NCBI GenBank assembly: GCA_949316235.1
Contig: OX438751.1
Location: 2,090,413-2,154,412 of the forward strand
Length of the DNA: 64,000 bases
Reading direction: 5' to 3'
Source: Oegoconia quadripuncta
Lineage: Eukaryota; Arthropoda; Insecta; Lepidoptera; Autostichidae
The notes below the pieces were generated by a model, which saw only the letters and a list, made by a program, of their open reading frames with translations, ran no database searches and was not told the origin of the DNA. A program made the position numbers and the translations under genes. Shown here in pieces: positions 28,446-39,957 of this stretch. Within the stretch, counting starts at the first letter, position 1, and every line of letters starts with the position of its first letter.

Positions 28446-29990
28446 TCATTCAAATCAAATTATTTTAATGAAGTTTTTGAAGATAGATATTATTTCCTTC
28501 CTTTACTATTTAGTTTATCTGAGCACAAATTTTCGCGATTGTTTTATCATTTGTTCAATCGATAGTCCATTTGTTCCACGTGTTTCTACTACTGTATATG
28601 CAAGTAGAGAGAAATCCACTGCTTGACAACAAAAAGGCACTTTCTTCTAAACTGTGATATCACTAACAGACACATGCACATTCTTATTAAGTGCCATGAA
28701 ATTACCTTTTAATACAATAATGAGGAGTTGCAGAACGAAAGGTCACACGGCTAGTCTCTGAAACTATCGGAAAACACATAAAACAATATAAATCTATAAC
28801 TGTACACTCCACTATAATTTTGCTGGCCCATTTAAACGAACACCTCCGAAACGCAATCCGATATTTTACTACTTCCTATATCCTTTTAAAAGAACTGTAA
28901 CTGACAGTGATCAAGCTGTAGTCAAGAACAATGCCGTCAATAACAACATGTATTATTTTATGAGCGCCATGTTGGATTTTTTTTACTTTAAAATATATCC
29001 TAGTACACTCAGGTAATCACTACGAATCGAATGACACCTTGCACGTGGGTTACAGGAGGTAACATAGACATCTACATACATAGACCCGAACAATATTATT
29101 ATCCTTCCTGTCATGGAACCGTCGCCGTCGAGAAAAAAATCACAACAGACCGCCTCCGGACATGTTGTCAGGTCACCTAAAGTTCGTCCACTCCTCAATT
29201 AGTGTGATTAATGTCAGATTAACATTAAATCCCATTACTCCATAAACATTCCTCTACTAAGTACATGCTATTTTACTTTTTTTTTTATTTGTAGTTTTTT
29301 ATATCGTGCTCTTCTAGCACAATAAATTCTGCCAATGACAACATAGGTAGAGGAAAAATCACGGGAAAGATTTTTAGAACGGGTTTTAGAGAAGAGATAT
29401 ATTCATTTGGTCGGTTATTCACTTCTCCATCTGAACTAGAACAAAATAGCTTTCATGACGGCGCCTTAATAGACCCGCGCATAACTACCGCTCACAACGG
29501 ATTTGTGGACATTCTGCGGCTTATTTATTTTAAGAACATAATAAAACTATTATTGAGTCATGAAAAATCAAGTTTTTCTTAACGTAAACCACGCACAATA
29601 TTACCATCTCAAAAAAGAAGTCATCATAACGAGATATTTCGCGTTCACGCCCACTGCTTGTTACCATTACGTATCTCGCAAGTAGCTATATTATTTTTAT
29701 TACGTGTAGGTGTTATTGGCGCCGGTTCTAAAATTTCCTAATTGCATATTATCGTACTCCAGTAATAAATTCATGTTATTTTCGTCTTTGATCTCAACTA
29801 AGTAAATAAACTAAACACTCCATGGAATGAAGATGTTTGAAATAGCTATATATATCTAATAAATAAATAAATCCGTATTCCGAATAGTACAATCCGATAC
29901 CTTTTTTTACTTCTGTAAACGAGGTATAACAATGGTCTAAGTATCGTTTTTCCACTATGCCTAATAATAGGTCACTAAGGGTGTTGTCGC
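28446..29990. other. Unassigned non-coding stretch
   Basis: No gene recognised. It could include introns or 3' exons of the micropeptide transcript, but nothing in the sequence shows this. It has only short open frames and ordinary AT-rich sequence. Confidence 0.4.
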
Positions 29991-29993
29991 ACT

Positions 29994-30354
29994 GGACCCC
30001 GATTCTCGCGCGTTCGACATATCACTGCCGATAGACATTGGTAATTGGAATTGCGGTCCTGGACCCCAATTCTCGCGCATTCGACATTTCTCTGTCGATA
30101 GACATCCATAGATCTGTCGCTTTTGCACATGCATGTAAGTGTGAAAGAGATAGACATACCAATGTCTATCGGCAGTGATATGTCGAACGCGCGAGAATCG
30201 GGGCCCTGGACCCCTATTCTCACATACTCGAGATTTCAATGTCGAACGACATCAATAGGTTTGTCACTTTTACACACGTATATAAGTGTGAAAGAGATAG
30301 ACATGCCAATGTCTATCGATAGACAAATGTCGAGTGTGCGAGAATAGGGGTCCA
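29994..30354. mobile_element. Two adjacent hairpin MITEs, family M2, one nested in a third
   Basis: Several ends of the type GGACCCC(A/G/T)ATTCTCG(C) occur at 29994, 30061, 30206 (inverted) and 30347 (inverted), with TGTCGATAGACAT blocks and a GTGTGAAAGAGATAGACAT arm repeated twice. The pattern fits two hairpins side by side, with a second left end duplicated inside the first. Confidence 0.7.
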
Positions 30355-30824
30355 GGCCATTTGCGAGCGAATTTTAAGTCGAGATGAGAGCGCAGCGAAC
30401 ATTTCGTTGACTACGCAATCATTGCGCCTGGCAAAGCGTCCATACGTTATTCGCGGGGTTTTCGCTACGCGTTCGCTACGAATTCGCTGCGCTCTCGCCG
30501 AGCTTTGAACTCGCTCGCAAATAGCCAGTGTGTGAAAACACCCAAATGTTTTATAATTAATTTGAAATTGAAAGAAAATTAATAAACTACTGCTCAGCTG
30601 TAGCTCCCCAGCCCCAGAAGAGAATGAAAACACTGGCATTTGACTATAAATACAAAATATATCACTTATCCTTCATGTAGCCTAAATCTAAGCTGTAGTT
30701 CGTTTCGCCTTGATCTATGACTTATAGTATTAACAGACGTTCCGATTTGGCTGGCGCCGACCACCCAACCACGACCAAAACGGAACATGTGTAAGGTGGT
30801 CGGTCCAACATAATTATTATTAAT

Positions 30825-30890
30825 AAATGAGCAAGAAACTCGTGGGGTTGCTCTTTTAAAAACAGGTGTTTATATTACAAAAACATTTTT
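30825..30890 (-). mobile_element. Fragment of the 23.4-kb non-LTR family 3' UTR
   Basis: 'gagcaagaaactcg-ggggttgctctttt' and the following block match 23850-23895 in reverse. Confidence 0.55.
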
Positions 30891-30924
30891 GGCTACAGAC
30901 CTCAAAAAAGGAATCTAAGATATA

Positions 30925-31749
30925 CAGGGCGTCCCAAAGTTATGGGACATGAAGGGGAAGTACCTTAAATATCGTAGATAGTGAATTTTGCTCAAAGAAG
31001 ACTTTATGTTATTTTTAAAAGTTAGTAATTCTGCATTCATAGATTTTCTAAAAATTATTTGCTTCGGCTGGGAATCGAACCGACTCAAATGTGAAAAAAA
31101 AAACACCCTACTTTTATGATGCCAATCGAAAGAATAGCTAAAAAATAATAACTCTGCCTAAGTAACATAGTATTTTAAAAGAAAGGAACAACGTGAAATT
31201 AATCATTTTAATCAAATAAAAAACATACATGAAACTGCCGTAGTCAATTAAGTAGGTATTTTTTTGTAAATTAATTAATTAAATGCTCAAAATGTGATCC
31301 CTCTTGTTATCATTTCATCTACACGTGCACTTATAATAAGGAAAACTATGTTAGTACCTATTTTATGAAGTGGGTACTTATTTACGAATAATCAATGCTA
31401 TCTTTGGAATGATAATATCGCTACTTTTCGAACGTCGTCGGCAATAAATAACTTTCTTGAAATTTGACTCAATCATTTTATGTTGTTCCTTTCTTTTAAA
31501 ATACTATGTTACTTAGGCAGAGTTATTATTTTTTAGCTATTCTTTCGATTGGCATCATAAAAGTAGGGTGTTTTTTTTTTCACATTTAAGTCGGTTCGAT
31601 TCCCAGCCGAAGCAAGTAATTTTTAGAAAATCTATGAATGCAGAATTACTAACTTTTAAAAATAACATAAAGTCTTCTTTGAGCAAAATTCACTATCTAC
31701 AATATTTAAGGTACTTCCCCTTCATGTCCCATAACTTTGGGACGCCCTG
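30925..31749. mobile_element. Large foldback transposon with about 265-bp inverted arms and TATA duplication
   Basis: Starts CAGGGCGTCCCAAAGTTATG and ends CATAACTTTGGGACGCCCTG, with TATA on both sides (30921-30924 and 31750-31753). Arms 30925-31190 and 31485-31749 are almost identical in inverted orientation. Both therefore show the same spurious 62-residue open frame. The central 290 bp is unique and non-coding. CAGGG ends and a TATA target site are shared with family M3 at 16989. Confidence 0.9.
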
Positions 31750-32143
31750 TATATAAACCAATGTCAACGAACTTTGAAATGCTAATGTGAATTATGTAAT
31801 TTTCAAATGAAAATTCAAAAGCGAACGACCGATGTATTAACATCATTGATGAGTAAATCTATTATGACGATAGGACTCTAGACTCACTCTCACTCACTAA
31901 GCTTGTCTTTTATAAACAATATTAGCAACGTTGGTATTTGAAGTCTTTTCTTCATTTTACTATCAAAACAATTATAAACAAAGATTCTCTTACCGTTACT
32001 ACAGGCCGTAGATTCTATAAGGTTGTTTGTGCGGCTCGTGTCCAAATCTGCGTCGAGATTGCCAGTGGCTATGGACTGTAACCCTAAAGTTCGATGTGGT
32101 TTGGAAACTCACCGTTAATTCTGATGCGAATTGTGGGCTTACA

Positions 32144-32222
32144 TTGTTGTGTTCCAGTTGTCAGAGATAAGATAGCCAGTCCCCCAAATGCCAACACATT
32201 TGGGGGACTGGCTATCTTATTT
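32144..32222. repeat. Small palindrome of SINE family A body sequence
   Basis: GATAAGATAGCCAGTCCCCC is followed within 30 bp by its own reverse complement: two family A body fragments joined head to head. Confidence 0.6.
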
Positions 32223-32384
32223 ATCTTTTTATTCTATCACTGACAGGTACTCTATCCATGTGCAAAATTTTAAAATCACGGCTTTTAAAATTACAGAAAG
32301 TTAAACGTGTATCCTTACTGAACTATTTGGGATAAAAGTCGTGACGTTATGTGTGTATGTTAAATCTACAATTAATATCAAAAA

Positions 32385-32914
32385 TTGTGGTAGGGCATAT
32401 TAAATGTCCGCCTGGATACCACCATCTTATCTAAATCTGCCGCCAAACAGCAATGTTTTTATTTTATTTTATTTTATTTTCTTGGGAAAACCAACAGCTG
32501 TTTTACAAATTATCACTTAAACTAAGAAACTGAAAGCCAATTAGAGGTTTCCACTGATAGAACCTACTTAAACTTGATAAAAAATAAAAAACTATACATT
32601 GCAATCAGAGAACGGTTGGAAAAATTAATCTAATTATAAACAATCTATAGATAGGATAACCTTGCATCGCCAATCCAAAAAACGACCGAGTCACAGCAGT
32701 ATTAGGTTACTTTCTGACCAAAAAAAAAAAAAAAAAATCTCTAAATCTCATCAATGTTAATAGCATTATTGTGTTCCGGTTGTCGAAATAAGATAGCCAG
32801 TTCCCCCAAATAAGATGGGGTTTCCGGGTCTGTACGCTTCCACCTTCGACCTCATCTTCACTTAACATCAGGTGTCATTGAGGTCAAGTACCAACCCGTT
32901 ATGCATAAAAAAAA
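32385..32914 (+). mobile_element. SINE family A, head missing, split by an insertion
   Basis: Body 32385-32455 and 32752-32914 (ending in ATGCATAAAAAAAA) are separated by about 296 bp that begins TTTTTATTTTATTTT and ends with an A run. The site CAATG is present on both sides (32451-32455 and 32752-32756), consistent with a target duplication. Confidence 0.75.
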
Positions 32915-33088
32915 GAAAACGCAATATTATAGCAATTCAAGCAAATTCAGTTGAATGTTCCGAAGCTCTATTTTTCGAACTTTCATGTTTTGATCTTCGA
33001 TTTACGCAAAGTAGTCCAGTAAGGATATACTTTTAAATTCCTATAATCCTAAAGGACGTGATTTTTTGCACACGAATAGAGTAGGTAC

Positions 33089-33486
33089 GGCTTTTTGGCG
33101 GGAACTCGGCGAGTGAAGCAGCATTTTTCTTTATAGGTCTTAAAATTTGTGCATTCTAACTTTTGAAGCTTAATAATGGCAGAATATTGTGCAGCAAACG
33201 TTAGTGTTGGTGTACAGGTGAAGGGAAGTGTAAATTAAAGTGCGTAACGGAGCTTTCGAGTTCCCACAAGAAGCCGCCAAAATCTTTTGTAAAGCATTCT
33301 GCCACTTTACTGAAGAATGACTTGACCGTGACTAGACTCTGTATACGACGAATTACTTGTTTTGATTGAGACTGACCTATAAACTGAAGAATTAAGATAA
33401 ATAAAAATTTTCACTCGAAAGTGGCAGTAATGTCCCTCGACAATGAGGTTGACTGGTTGCCATCCTCAAAAATAAGAAGAAGAAGA
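33089..33486 (+). mobile_element. Retroposon of unknown origin, head type GGCTTTTTGGCGGGAACTC, copy 1
   Basis: Flanked by an 11-bp direct duplication AGAGTAGGTAC (33078-33088 and 33487-33497). Begins GGCTTTTTGGCGGGAACTC and ends with an AAG-rich tail. It contains no tRNA-like A/B boxes and no long frame (the ATG at 33176 opens only 20 codons). About 300 bp of its head matches copy 2 at 35233-35628. After 'gaattaagataaata' the two diverge. Confidence 0.75.
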
Positions 33487-33774
33487 AGAGTAGGTACCTG
33501 TCTGTGATAGAATAAAAATGTTTTCTAATAAATCGGTAGCTTGCTTTATTTAGTATACCTAGATATTCTTTAGTAATAAAACATAGACTATTAGATCAAA
33601 GGAGTTGGCTAAACTACTGCCCTTAGCATGTATAGAAATGTGTCACTTGCAGATAATGATGAAATATTGAGTAATTAATTATTACGTGTTTATTATTCTC
33701 CTAGAACTTTCGTGAATTTATCAAAAAATTAAAGGTTTTCACTTTGACCTCAGTTACCTGACCCAATGATGAAG

Positions 33775-33845
33775 CATAGATGTTTTTTAGTTCACTCTTC
33801 TCGGGGAAGGCAAAGGAACCTAACTCCATACTCACTAACTGTTAA
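33775..33845 (-). mobile_element. Fragment resembling the tail of the 35.2-kb retroposon
   Basis: Contains 'ttctcggggaaggcaaagg-a-ctaactcc', similar to the 35245-35290 tail of copy 2. Confidence 0.4.
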
Positions 33846-34519
33846 TAATTAAATATCGATTAATGAATTATAACGTATTTATTATTTCTCTAGAACTTTC
33901 GTGAACTAATAAAAAAATTAAAAGTTTTCAATTCTCTTTTCCGGTTTTTTGTGTGCAGTTTAGTCTTTGACAAGTGGAATATATGATTATGATGTTCGAT
34001 TTTACGAAAAATGTGGACAAGAAACCTACTTTTATGGATGGGTAAACTTAAATAAACCTTATTAATAAACTCGTGCAAAAATATGCGTCACGCGCTTGTT
34101 TCCCAGAGGTGTAAGCAGTTACGTTATGTTTCTCCATTTATAAATGCATGTACCCACATTATATAAATGTGATAGTTGTTGTTTTATTAACGACGACCTA
34201 AATGCTTGTTTAATGGGTGCGTGTAATATGTATGTATAGGTTGACTTTCCTAGCAAAATCTTTTTTTACCTAGTTCTTGAAGTGTGTATACTAACGCCTA
34301 GCTAAAAGTTCATATCAAAATATTCTAATTTAAGTTTTATATACCAATTGATTTAGGAGTTTCTACGATTTTATTTTCAGGATTGTAACGGTGTGAAAAG
34401 TTCTTGGAACTTTTTTCACACGAAATATCAATATAGAGCTAATCAGCAATATAATATTACAAAGTACAATGTTTATACATTGCTAGGGCAGTAGCCCATA
34501 CTTCTATTTAGCCATGTCT

Positions 34520-34765
34520 TTTACCAATGTGAATTTCATTGCGTCGGGGAATATACTTAGAAGTCCTGTAACTATTTTAAAAAAAAAATCGATCAATAAG
34601 TACCTACTTTATATTTATGAAAAATTTCACCGAGGGCAAATATCGCGACTTAACAAATAATTTAAAAAAAAAATACCTATAAAGTAGGCATTAATAAATT
34701 TTTTAGAAAATTGTTTTAGGAGATCGTTGCATCTTCTACAACGCAATGAAGTTCACAGTGGTAAC
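34520..34765. mobile_element. MITE-like inverted repeat (family M8)
   Basis: Left AATGTGAATTTCATTGCGTC, right GACG-free mirror ACGCAATGAAGTTCACAGT; the arms continue with 'aaagtaggtac/ctataaagtagg' blocks. A related single arm is at 37440-37540. Confidence 0.55.
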
Positions 34766-35009
34766 TTTAATTTATTGTAGGTTTTATAACTAAATATCTA
34801 CTATACCTAAAGCAAGCTGACCTAGAAAATATTTTTCTTCTATTAAGATGGGTACTGTATACAAAAAATCAGGAACTTTAAGATTATAGGAAGTTACACC
34901 ACAAAAATTGCTTATTTTCACTGGATTATAGATCGGTTGGGGCGTGTAGGCTGCAGATCGGGTAAAAAAATTTACATGTAGGTACATCATCGCATCCGAT
35001 CCGACAAAA

Positions 35010-35232
35010 TCAAATCAAAATCAAAAAATGCTTTATTTTGTTGGTACACAGGGTACACTTAAAATAGTCGGATTTTACATTTTATAAGCAAAATTTTTTA
35101 AAAAAATTTTTCGTTGAAAAGCCAATTTTCCCCTGAGAAAAACAAGCAAGAAACTCGAGAGGTTGCTCTTTTAATAAAAAAGGTTTTTATGTTACAAAAT
35201 TATTAATTAGACATCAGAGACAAACCCTCTGT
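35010..35232 (-). mobile_element. 3' UTR fragment of the 23.4-kb non-LTR family
   Basis: Minus strand ends with ATCAAATCAAAATCAAAA-type simple repeat and AAAGCATT, as in 23950-24003; it includes the 'cccctgagaa' block. Its sequence continues beyond the retroposon inserted at 35233-35628. Confidence 0.65.
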
Positions 35233-35628
35233 TTTTTTTTTTTTGGTTTCATTCTCTCCTTTAGGAGAAGGCAAAGGGATCTAGCCCATAACAGCCATGT
35301 CTTATTTCTCTTATTTCTTCAGTTTGTAAGTCAGTCTCAGTCAAAACAAGTAATTCGTCGCAAACTTGGCGTATACAGAGTCTAGTCACGGTCAAGTCAT
35401 TCTTCAGTAAAGTGGCAGAATGCTTTACAAAAGATTTTGACGGCTTCTTGTGGGAACCCGAAAGCTCCGTTACGCACTTTAATTTACACTTCCCTTCACT
35501 TGTACACCATCACTAACGTTTGCTGCACAATATTCTGCCATTATTAAGCTTCAAAAGTCAGAATGCACAAATTATAAGAATTATAAAGAAAAATGCTACT
35601 TCACTCGCCGAGTTCCCGCCAAAAAGCC
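35233..35628 (-). mobile_element. Retroposon of unknown origin, head type GGCTTTTTGGCGGGAACTC, copy 2
   Basis: Flanked by a 12-bp direct duplication CAAACCCTCTGT (35221-35232 and 35629-35640). On the minus strand it starts GGCTTTTTGGCGGGAACTC, exactly as copy 1, and ends in AATGAAACC plus poly-A of 12-13. The 5' 300 bp matches copy 1; the 3' 90 bp does not. Non-coding in all frames. Confidence 0.8.
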
Positions 35629-35774
35629 CAAACCCTCTGTGTTTCTTGCTAGCTCTTCTCAGTAGTGGTCGCGTTCCGAGCTAGTGGTTGTTTAAAAAAC
35701 AAATGACGTTCATAAGTGCATATTGTATTGCCTACATGAATAAATGATTTTCATTTCATATTATTTTATATTAT

Positions 35775-35955
35775 AATATTTCATTATTAGTGAAATAGCC
35801 TGGTTACGCGAACGGGCTGTTCATGTCCATGAATGTTTATCATCTACGAGGATCAGACAATGAGGAAAAGTTTAGGTTCTGTCTGAGCTTAGATAGATCG
35901 GAGTAGATTTATAGAGATTTGAGGTATAAAGACTGACAAACAGTAAATTATCAAA
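35775..35955 (-). mobile_element. Fragment of the 23.4-kb non-LTR family
   Basis: Shares the GGTTACGCGAACGGGCTG and 'tccatgaatgtttatcatcta' blocks with 19240-19310 in reverse. Confidence 0.6.
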
Positions 35956-36059
35956 GACGCGTGCAAACCGTATGCCAATAAATAAATTACACTGACATGC
36001 AGACGTCTTTTTCAACACATACGAAAATAAATATCGCGCAGTTTTATTATTCGGATCCA

Positions 36060-36287
36060 ATTTGGATCATGAACGAATTGTGTTTCCGGCCGGCACGCTA
36101 ATTGAGGATAGCTGACAAAAAATTCCCGAGATCGCTGCTATTTTGATTCAAGATGCAGTAAGAACGAACATAATTGTAGGTAAATATTTGTAGGTAATGA
36201 TTTCTCCTCAGTATTATAGTAAATATTTAATTATTTATCATAATATCAGTATTGATAATGTATAAATACTTGTTTATACTTCGTACT

Positions 36288-36326
<39 letters not shown>

Positions 36327-36640
36327 AGGTTATGTGGTATATTTATTTATATATATTTTTTTATAAAATAATTTTCAATTGTTGTGTACACTATTTTCTG
36401 CCCAATCTAATAAACACTATGTATGTCTAAGGTTTGCTGGTAGAAAACTCTATCGGAGTTAAGCTCGCCTTTGTACATTTTATATACAATGCATATTTCT
36501 GTAACAATTTTGTGTACAATAAAGATATTAAGATAAGATAAAGTAATTTGGACTGGGGATCTATAATTTTAGGTAATTTTTCTAATCTTGCCGTTTTTAG
36601 AGCAAATTATATCATACTCTGTTAGCAAAGTACAAAGAGA
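36060..36640. other. Unassigned stretch with a TA microsatellite
   Basis: AT-rich, with (TA)n at 36291-36321. No genes. Confidence 0.5.
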
Positions 36641-36656
36641 CGGATCTATACGGAGC

Positions 36657-36720
36657 GTTCGAGATATGGGGCATTCGAGAAACGAAGCATTCGGGATACG
36701 GCCCATTCGGGATATGAGGC
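36657..36720. repeat. 16-bp tandem repeat, 4 copies
   Basis: Unit (A/G)TTCG(A/G)GA(T/A)A(T/C)GGGGC in diverged form at 36657, 36673, 36689 and 36705. Confidence 0.75.
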
Positions 36721-37639
36721 TGCTTATAAATTGAAAATACAATGTTATATTTTGGATACTAAAAAGCCGATACACCCCAATTAGGCCATAGATTTGGTAA
36801 TATGGCTAGAAAAAATTAAATTAAAATAAAATATTGTTACAATTTCAGTTACTGTTATGTTGCTACTTGTTGTGTGTTTTTCATTCCTTGATTAGATAAA
36901 TAATTAAGGAAAAAAATATAAAAATATGGTGTATTTTTATAGCCCGAATCGGTTTTATATGGGTGCTTCTGACCAGACTAATACGTTTCATTATTGTATA
37001 CACAATAAATAACCTTGTATATAAAGCCGCCAAAAGAACAAATGATACACCAACTATATTCAAAATTACCTTCAAATCGGTTCAGCCGTTTTGGCCCGAC
37101 AATGCCACAAACAGATATAGGGTTCAAAGTTAAAATTAAAGTTACCGCGGTGAACTTCATTCAGTCCTGTTCACGGGAGGCTCGACACCTTGCAGCATCT
37201 CCCTCAGCCTCCAGTAGTGGCAGTTGTAGTCCTCTGGTGGAGTGGTCCCCCGGGGACGAGGGAAATCGGCAGGGGGAAGTACGCCATACAAGGAAAATTT
37301 ATTTTTGGGGCAGGTGAAGAATATATGGTCTAGAGTGCCTTCATCTAGTCCACATTCACATATGGAATTGTAGAAGATGTTATAATCTCCTAAAATAATA
37401 TTCGAGAAAAAAAATTATCAATGGCCACTTTATATTTCCTAAAAATAGTTTGAGTTATATTTGCCCTTGGTGAAATTTTTCATAAATATAAAGAGTTATT
37501 GATCGATTATTATCGACGCAATGAAATTCACATTGCTAAATATGATCTAATACGCACACTAATATAACAATAATAATGACGTTGCGACACCGACAATTAG
37601 ATGGCAAACACATGTCATTTTTTTTTTTTTTTTTAAGTT

Positions 37640-37740
37640 TTAACCGGGGATACTTTTGCTTTATATGTATAGCATAACATAACTGTGTGTGTATCTGTAA
37701 TGCCAATAAAGTTTTTATCTATCTATCTATCTATCTATTT
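37640..37740 (+). mobile_element. 3' tail of a non-LTR element with (ATCT)n
   Basis: AATAAAGTTTTT followed by ATCTATCTATCT repeats. A similar tail closes the element at 61174-62465 and another stands at 54340-54375. Confidence 0.5.
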
Positions 37741-38732
37741 TTTGTATGTGTCTCGACTGTGTAATATTTGTACCTGATTGTTTGTGTCATGAGATGGGTT
37801 TAAATAATTTTTTCTTTCTTTCTTTCTTCTTTCTAATATCTAGTCTATGTTTTATTACTAAATAAATACCTATACTATATCTAAACCAAGTTACCGATTT
37901 GTTAGAAAACATTTTTATTCTATCTCAGACAGGTACTCTATCTATGTGCAATAATTAGGAACTTTAAGATTATAGGAAATAAAAATCGTTCGCTTACTGG
38001 ACTATAACACAAATAAGGTGTCGTTAGATTCGTACATAATCCTGGACAATCTATGAATGGAAATATGAGTAGCTATATCCATTGGGGTATGCACTCTCCC
38101 GACAAAGCCCTCGGAACAAATCTGCTCATAGTCACAAAAAAAAAAAAGATTCGTACAAGTCCCGGGAATGTCATCATAATGTATGACGTTATGATAAATC
38201 CAATATGGCAGACAGTAGCCGACATTATGTCATACTTGAAAAAAATTATTGCAGCACCCCATCAAGATAGGTACCTAACAGATGATAATACCTATTTAAG
38301 TGTTTAAATGTGAAAAAATAAGCCGTCCATCTAGCGCTATTGCCCTGATGAATGCATAAGCTCAGCTGCTGAGCAAAGTAGGCAACAGCTTTCACATCTC
38401 CAGAGGCGTAGACCAGTCTAACGGATAAATCCTTTACAAATTGTTTCGTGTCAGAAGACCACGGGCCCAATGTCTCCACTGCAAGCGCCGCAAACTCATG
38501 GTTTATAGAGATTGACGCATATTTACGGCGCTTGCTACTTAGTGCTAACTTAGTAAGTTTATACAATAGCCTAGCATTATCCGACAGTGGATATGCTAAG
38601 CTAATGGCTACACCCACCCACGGAATCAAATATGTGGCTTTGGAATACAATTTGTCTTCTGTAGGCTTCGTTCCGCAAACACTCCATCAAAACATGATAT
38701 ACATCCTCCACTACATCACACATCTGCATTAA

Positions 38733-39059
38733 CCGCCTCCGTGGCTCAATGTAAACAACATTGGGTGTACGATTCGGAGGTCGCGGGTTCGATCCTCAGC
38801 GGGGTACATGTTAAAGTACTCGGTTTGGTTGGTGGTAGGGCATTTTAAATGTCTACCTGGCTAGCTACCACCATCTTATCTAAATCTGCCACCAAGCAGC
38901 AATGTTAATAGCATTGTTGTGTTCCGGTTGCCAGAGATAATATATCCAGTCCTCCAAATTTGTTGAGGTTTCCGGGTCAGTACGTTTCCACCTACGACCT
39001 CATCTTCACTTAACATCAGGTGTGATTGAGGTACCAACCCTTAGTGCATAAAAAAAAAA
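38733..39059 (+). mobile_element. tRNA-derived SINE, family A (full length)
   Basis: Head CCGCCTCCGTGGCTCAATGT, B box GGGTTCGATCC, body and poly-A. One of the best preserved copies. Confidence 0.9.
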
Positions 39060-39139
39060 TTAAAAAAAATGTTAGAAATTATTGATGATTTTGCCTTTTA
39101 TTGTTGTATAAAACCTCACTCCACACTATATTTCAAGAA

Positions 39140-39380
39140 CCATTCTCAAGATTGAGAACAGTCTTGTGATCGGTCTCAAGTGAACGTGTTGGTTAATAAA
39201 CCTGACTTGAGACCTGTAAAGCACGTGCATACTCAAGCAGTACTCACTTGAGAGGTGCGCCGAGTATCATGTATTAATAAACGAAACTCAAGACTATGCC
39301 AAGACCTTCCATTTCACTTACATAATATACTCAAATTTATTCCTTACCGTAAAAAACTCATCCTGTATACTACTGCCGTG
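39140..39380 (+). mobile_element. MITE family M6 fragment joined to a piece of the 20.5-kb repeat
   Basis: 39140-39295 matches the interior of 60130-60330 (CTTGAGA motifs, AAGCACGTGCATACTCAAG). 39296-39380 matches 20460-20550. Confidence 0.6.
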
Positions 39381-39957
39381 ATTTTTTTCAAGTTATTCAA
39401 AACCAACCAATTAGCTGGCAGAAAAGGGAGAGACACTAAAAAAATTAACGCTTTAAAGCTTAATATTTCCCAAACGAATCCATGAATCGATAAACAGTTC
39501 AAGATGATCTCTAATATTTTTGATCGACCTATCCAACGACATCCCTTACGATGGAGTTCATCCCCACCACAAAAGTCTCAGAGCTAAACTGCGGGCAAGC
39601 AGACAGGTATGGCGAAACGATAAGGGTTTCTTGTTGACTACGGAACCCTAACAAGGGTCTTGATGGTCCACAAGCGGACCCCTAAAAAGTGCAAAATGTT
39701 TAATAACTCTATTAACGTAACTATAAATCGCAGCTGTAATGTTTTTATTGCTGGAAATCAATTTCATCGGACGCGCGGCTGCCAACATTTAATCTCGTCC
39801 GTCCGTCAAATCAAATGTAGAGATAAAAATAATTATGACTCCCGGTCCAGATGTTGACATGAATCTCAGCTGGAACCGAGTTACTCTTATAACTAGCAAT
39901 ACATTATGATACAAAGTTGACACTGTCTTGGGCTCGACTGCACTAATCATTTTATTT

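Noticed and set aside
28310..28626. ORF of 135 codons after the micropeptide cluster
   Set aside because: Its open part overlaps the 3' tail of a non-LTR element; no other support.
30915..31756. Two almost identical 62-63 codon ORFs in opposite directions
   Set aside because: They are the two arms of the foldback element at 30925-31749, not genes.
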